Below are positions 52,901-58,900 of a stretch of 64,000 bases of DNA, one piece after another. The position numbers were made by a program, and so were the translations under genes. This stretch comes from Odontocerum albicorne (taxonomy: Eukaryota > Arthropoda > Insecta > Trichoptera > Odontoceridae). The notes below the pieces were generated by a model that worked only from the letters and a program-made list of their open reading frames with translations, was not told the origin of the DNA and made no database searches. The stretch lies in assembly GCA_949825065.1 (NCBI GenBank), contig OX463847.1, positions 34,977,789 through 35,041,788 of the forward strand, written 5' to 3'. Position 1 is the stretch's first letter. Each line of letters starts with the position of its first letter.

Positions 52901-55900
52901 GTATGAGAAGAATCCTAGCTGATATTCTTCCTAACGAATAAGCTAACGCTAGAAGCAGACCCTCATTGTGTAACAGGAGAAATCCGTGCAAAGTGGATTA
53001 AAAAAAACAAAACCTTTTTGGTGACGAGATTCCCACATGGCGATAAATTTGCCAGATTGTACTTTTTACAACATAAGTATAATAGTATTATATTTGTGAT
53101 CCAATTAAATTTTTTTTTAGCTCCGCCACTGGAATTTATTTTAGTAACATTTTGAAAATTTTACCCATATTACGAAATGGAATCATACAAAGTGTCTCTA
53201 GCACTAGACTGAATTGCATACCACATTCAGCTCCATCAGTTAAAATGATATTTCCTACTTTCAAAATTGTATTCATTTGGTATAACCATAGTTTTCTCAG
53301 ATGCTAATTAATTAAAAATATGAATTTATTGGTGACAGGCACTCGGTGACAGGCACTTTGTGAGGGACATATCCAAGACTGTTAAGATACACTCTTCCTT
53401 CGCTAAGCAGCCAGTTTATTACTACAAGTTCTCTTACCAGGGCGAAAACAGCTTGTCCAAAGAGTTAACTAACTCGGAACAAGTTTTTGGTATGTACATT
53501 TACTTCCTTTGCTAAATGGTAAAGGCCATCTTCACTTTCATTTAGATGACTGGGACTAAACCATTTAAAATTGAATCTGCAATGTTAAATTGGGGACTTT
53601 GGGAAAGTTTCATAAGAAATTTGAAAATACATCTTTATTACTCATATTTGTTAATATTTTTCACATTGTTAAACCTGTGAATTAAAAAAATTATTCAGTA
53701 AATTATTTTCCGTAAACAGTTATATGTATGTTATATTTAAAATTGTTTTAAATCTACGAAAAATATCACAATTCGTAACAAATTTTACAACTGAATATAA
53801 GTATAGAAGTATATAATTTATTTGCTAAATATTGTGAAATTTGTTAATTTTGGTGCCTTAAAATTGGCCAAATAATATAATGCCATGAAGAGTTTGATAT
53901 TGATATAATGCAAGAACTAAAAATACTGTAGTATGAATATTTCTGAGAAAAATAATGAACACTCAATGACTCAATTCCTTTGATATACCTTTTCATTTTA
54001 TTGGTAAATTATTAAATTGATTGAAAATGTCACATTTTTTGTAAGCTGTTATTCGAAAGAAGGATTTTTTTCTAACATACATTCAACTCCAGAAATTTCA
54101 TATAGTTATCATCAAGCTGACAATGACATTAACTACTAAAAATAAAATCCACTTAATCAAAAAAAATACTAATCGAATAAATCGTGAACATAAATATTTA
54201 TTTAGAATTACATTGATTCCCTGCGAGATGAGTAGAAACAACAAAGTTTTTAGAAATGTATATCGTACATATACCGTTCTCTTCCTCTTCTTTCCATCAA
54301 GTTTAGATCTAAAGATGGAGAATAATGTGGCTCTTTTTTCTATCCACTGCTCACTTTTTTTGGACAAAAAGGGTTGTTTAGAACAGTGGTCCCCAACCCA
54401 TGGGCCGCGGCCCGGTACCGGGCCGTGGACCAAATGGTACTGGGCCGCGCAAGGGCCTGCTTAAAAATCAAAATTACTTTTGAAAAATCGAACATACCCA
54501 ATAAAACTTAATTATAGCTTAAAATAATTATTCCGTTGAAAACCCCTTCACGCTAAGTTACCCCCGACCTTCCGACAATACCTTCGAAATAAAACAACAC
54601 CACACTACCATATGCATGCCGCATGCGGAGTCGTCCTTGATTCCGAAGGCGGTCTTGCCGTAACTTAAACAAGGCAAATACTATATATTTTATATACTTA
54701 ATATATACATAAGATGTCAAAAGTCGTCCTCTGTCAAAGATCGAGTCGAGACGTCTATCGATCGAGATTTGAGATCTTATCAATACTTAAAAAAGTGAAA
54801 ATCGGGATATATACTCGTACTTAACTGTTGGAAGCTTCCTTATAGGTACAAGCTGTACGGGACGTGGCTCTTCCATTTCAATATGTATCTAAATAATAAT
54901 GTACCGGGAGTCTGGTCTGGCAGAGCCAAAATAAACACGATTCAATTAAAAATATTAAATCAAAACACATAAAACTTCAACATCAAAACTTTTAAAGAAA
55001 ATAGATAAATAACTTTCAAGTTAATATATCTGCAAGATATCAGAATAACATTAAAATCCCGATATTTAACCCTAAGCATTCTCAAAATAAATTATTTTCT
55101 CTATCTTGGAAAAAAATACTTTCAACCTGCCGTTGAACCTTAAAAATATTGAAAATACCCATGAATCCAAAAGAAAATTAAAAAATTATCTGAAACTTAA
55201 TAATCCTTCATTGTTATTATATATTTTTTCTTCATTTTTCCCACAAACCTTGTGTTTTCTCTACTATTATTTGTCACTATAACTTATGTGCCACAGTTGT
55301 AAATTTTATTATTGTATATTGTACAAATATATTGTTATTAAATTAAAAAAAAACTACATTCAATGTCCCCCCCCCCCCCCCCCCCCCGTGGGCCGCAGTA
55401 AAATTATGAAACGTTGACCGGTCCGCGGCGACAAAAAGGTTGGGGACCACTGGTTTAGAAGATTGATTGATTTAAAAAATTTTATGAGTATTTTAAAATT
55501 ATATTGGGGGTTTAAATGTTGACCAATATGTAGCTACTGAAAATAAAAACCTTTAGATAACTAACAACAGCTTCGGACAAATAGTATCCACATGTTATAT
55601 ACCTAAACATGGAAAATGGATCCTCAAATGTACTCGACATGTAATTATATGAAGTGGAGTTGTACAAACTTTGGTAAATGAACTTGAAAAATATGGCAGA
55701 AAAATTATGATCATGTGGTGTAAAATTTTGTAGAAGTGGATAAATATCACTCGACATTCATCGACTTTCTAAAGTTTCAAGATTATGATAGGTTTGGAAA
55801 ACTTACATTTAGTACAGGTGTGTTGTGAACAAAAAGCCTCAAGAATTATTTTTAACATACAAATTAATACAAGATGACTTAATATTATTTTAATAATAGT

Positions 55901-58900
55901 ACATATACCAACAGAGACAACAGAGCAGTTATACATAGTCCACTTACGAGCACTTATACATAGTCCACTTACGAGCACTTATACATAGTCCACTTATGAG
56001 CAGTTATACGAGTACATAGTCCACTTACAAGCACTTATACGTAGTCCACTTACGAGCACTTATACATAGTCCACTTACGAGCACTTATACATAGTCAGTG
56101 GGAGAAACCAAAGGTAAGTGCTGCCTAGAGCTTTAACTACTGATGCAGTGGACTAGCCTTTTTTTATTTTATATAATACAAAGAGTGTATAAGTTGTGGA
56201 AAAAGCCATCATCGTCAAAAAGTTGCTCATGGGAAAGAGATTTGGCTCCAATTAAGAAGTGATTGCTGAAACTAACGCCTATTTTTAAACCAAAGATAAA
56301 TCGTTCTACACGACTGGCATAGAAAAGTTAGGAAAGCGTTGGAATGAATGTATCGTTCTTGAAGGAGACTATGTTAATGAATAAAGAAAAATGTTGGCAA
56401 ACAAATGTTGTTTTAGTAGTTAGTCCCGGGGCTTATTGATCGATGTGTTAGATGTTGTTAGAAATTAAACAAAATATTTAATGCAGCAGTTGATTAATAA
56501 CATATACTTACAAAATTAAGGTTCATAAAAACCTTTTGATATTTATACTTCTTCTCAAAATTGATCTATTCATAAAGCACTGTCTTCGTCTGTTGAGTGG
56601 TCTGCTTCCTGATAGAAAAGTTTCAAAGATAGTTTTTATGGCTCAGTTTTCTTGTGCATGACAAGCATGAAGGTCAACATGTTAATGAATCGGCCCTTTC
56701 AGTGGTGGAAAAGAAAAGTTGCTGGGACATGGTGTAAATTTGTTCATTTAATCTTTATTTTATGTATATTCTTTCTCTAGGAGTGAGCCACGGTGATGAT
56801 ACTGCATATGTAGTTAAAACAACCTACATGGACCCAACCACTACAGAGGAAGACAGAAGTATGATCAAGGTGATGAGTACCATGTGGGCTTCATTTGCTA
56901 CAAACGGGTAAGTATCCATCATCAGTCCAAGTGCATTCATAATGTTTTAATTTTACAAAATATGTTATATGCCATAAAACATAGCTTTGTGTAATTTAAC
57001 AGAATGAGCAGTTGTATTTTAATGTATCTTGTTCCTCTCATTATGTAACCGAGACACTGTAACTTGTCAACAACAGAACTTATTAGTTATACACGGTCTG
57101 TCCAATGGGAAAGGTGACTGATTTCATTTTCGCGTAACCACCAGCGCCATCTGTGGATGAATAAATGAGTTAACTAGTGACACATTTCGACTATCGTCAG
57201 GCTTAATCTACTGGAGCCTTTCCTTTGGTTCTTTAATGGTGCTGTTGAAATGTATTAAAAGTTGTTTATAAACTCTCAATATTATTATCAAAGGATTCGG
57301 CTTTAACTTTGTGGAACTTCATACTATAATATTTAACAATTACGTTGTTATTCCACTAATTACAGGAGATTGCCTCACGTTTACTTATAAGAAAAAAAAA
57401 ACTGCATACTACACCAATAATAATATATAAGTAAAAATATGTTTATCGCCAAAAACAATGGTTAACAATAAGAGTGTGAAAAAGAATATGCTTGTGAAAG
57501 TACATATATTGGAATAACACAAAGAAAAATTGTAATTAGAATACAAGAACATAAGCATTGTCTATCAAGTAATTAATTTCAGAATTTGTAAACCATATTA
57601 AAATGGAGTGATGTGTCAACATCAAATTTTGTTTCAAATTGGGTAAAAGTGCCACAGAAACTTTTGAAATGATTCAAACTGTTTATGGTAGTGAATCAAT
57701 GAGTTGTAAGAACGTTTTTAAGTGGTATGCAAGATTTCGTGATGGTAGAAAGAGCATTGAAGATGATTCACGGCCTGGACCATCATTGACAGTTCGAATT
57801 GAAGAAAATATTTAAAAAATGGCTGAAATTCTTCGAAATGATCGTTGTGCATCTACTAGGCTCATCAAGAAGTTCACTGGAATTCCTAAGTCCACTGTCC
57901 ATCTCATTTTAACAGAAAATTTGGGCAATCGAAAGGTCACACACCGAATGACGATCAAGAAGTTTGCAGAGTGAAGCACTGCAGACATGAAAAGAGCGGC
58001 TGATATGGATCCAGACTTCATGCCAAGCATTGTAGCAAGTGATGAAACATGGCGCTTTCAGTATGAGCCACTTACAAAGCGTCAGAACTCAGAATGGAAG
58101 GGTCCAGAATCTCCGAATCGGAAAAAATTGTGCATGCAGAAGAGATGAATCAAGACTGCTCACTGTTTTCTTTGATTCCAAATGAATTATCCATAAGATC
58201 AAATGGTGAATGCCGATGTGTACTTAGGTGTTTTGAATCATTTATGGGCCAGGATTCTTCAAGTTCGACTCGAACACCGGGAACAAGGGGCATGGTCTTT
58301 GTTGCACGAAAATGCACCGGTTCACAAAAGCAAGATTGTACACAATTTCTTGGCCAAAAAAAGTATCTACTACCCCCTGTATTCACCTGATTTGGCTCCA
58401 TGCGACTTCTGGCTACTCCCGAAATTGAAATTGGCGATGAAAGGAAAGCGTTTTGACACAATTTTAGACATCCAGAAGGCTTTGACCGTGATTTTTGTGG
58501 CAATTCTGAAGAATGAGTTTCAGGAGTGCTTCAAAAAAATTTACAGCCGCTTCCAGTATTGTATTGACTCACAAGGAGTGTATTTTGAATAAAAGGTAAT
58601 TTAAACTAAAAATAAACAAAGTCTTGTATTTCATTTTCCGTCAGTCACCTTTCGCATTGGGCATATAGTATGTCTTTATACATAAGAGCAAACACTTCCA
58701 CACCTCTAACACGGTTTGTCCAGGTAATATTGAGAATACATTTGTAGAACTATACCTCAAAAGCCTCGATCCTGCATGATGTTACATAGTTCAGTGTCTA
58801 CGTTTCTATCCCGTAGAGGAGAGTTGAGATAATAAACATAGTATGGTCCAAAAGTTTCCAGCCCAGGGTATAAAAATGGGATAGAATGGAACAAAAAAAT

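Larger units (their letters stand above)
57092..58668 (+). mobile_element. Decayed mariner with nested retroelement fragment
   Basis: Ends share CCAATG(G/C)GAAAGGTGACTGA inverted (left 57103-57123; right 58639-58660), with TA at 57090-57091 and 58669-58670. At 1577 bp it is about 300 bp longer than a normal mariner. The excess lies between left TIR and start codon, where a GIY-YIG coding fragment is found. Intron 9. Confidence 0.8.

Noticed and set aside
53353..53489. Alternative start of exon 8 at the second AG
   Set aside because: It shifts frame and breaks the conserved VYYYKFSYQG reading; listed only as a possible alternative splice event.
54098..54464. Opposed open frames of 111-113 codons at the left end of the hAT MITE
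   Set aside because: They cross the MITE boundary and include the terminal inverted repeat; no motif.
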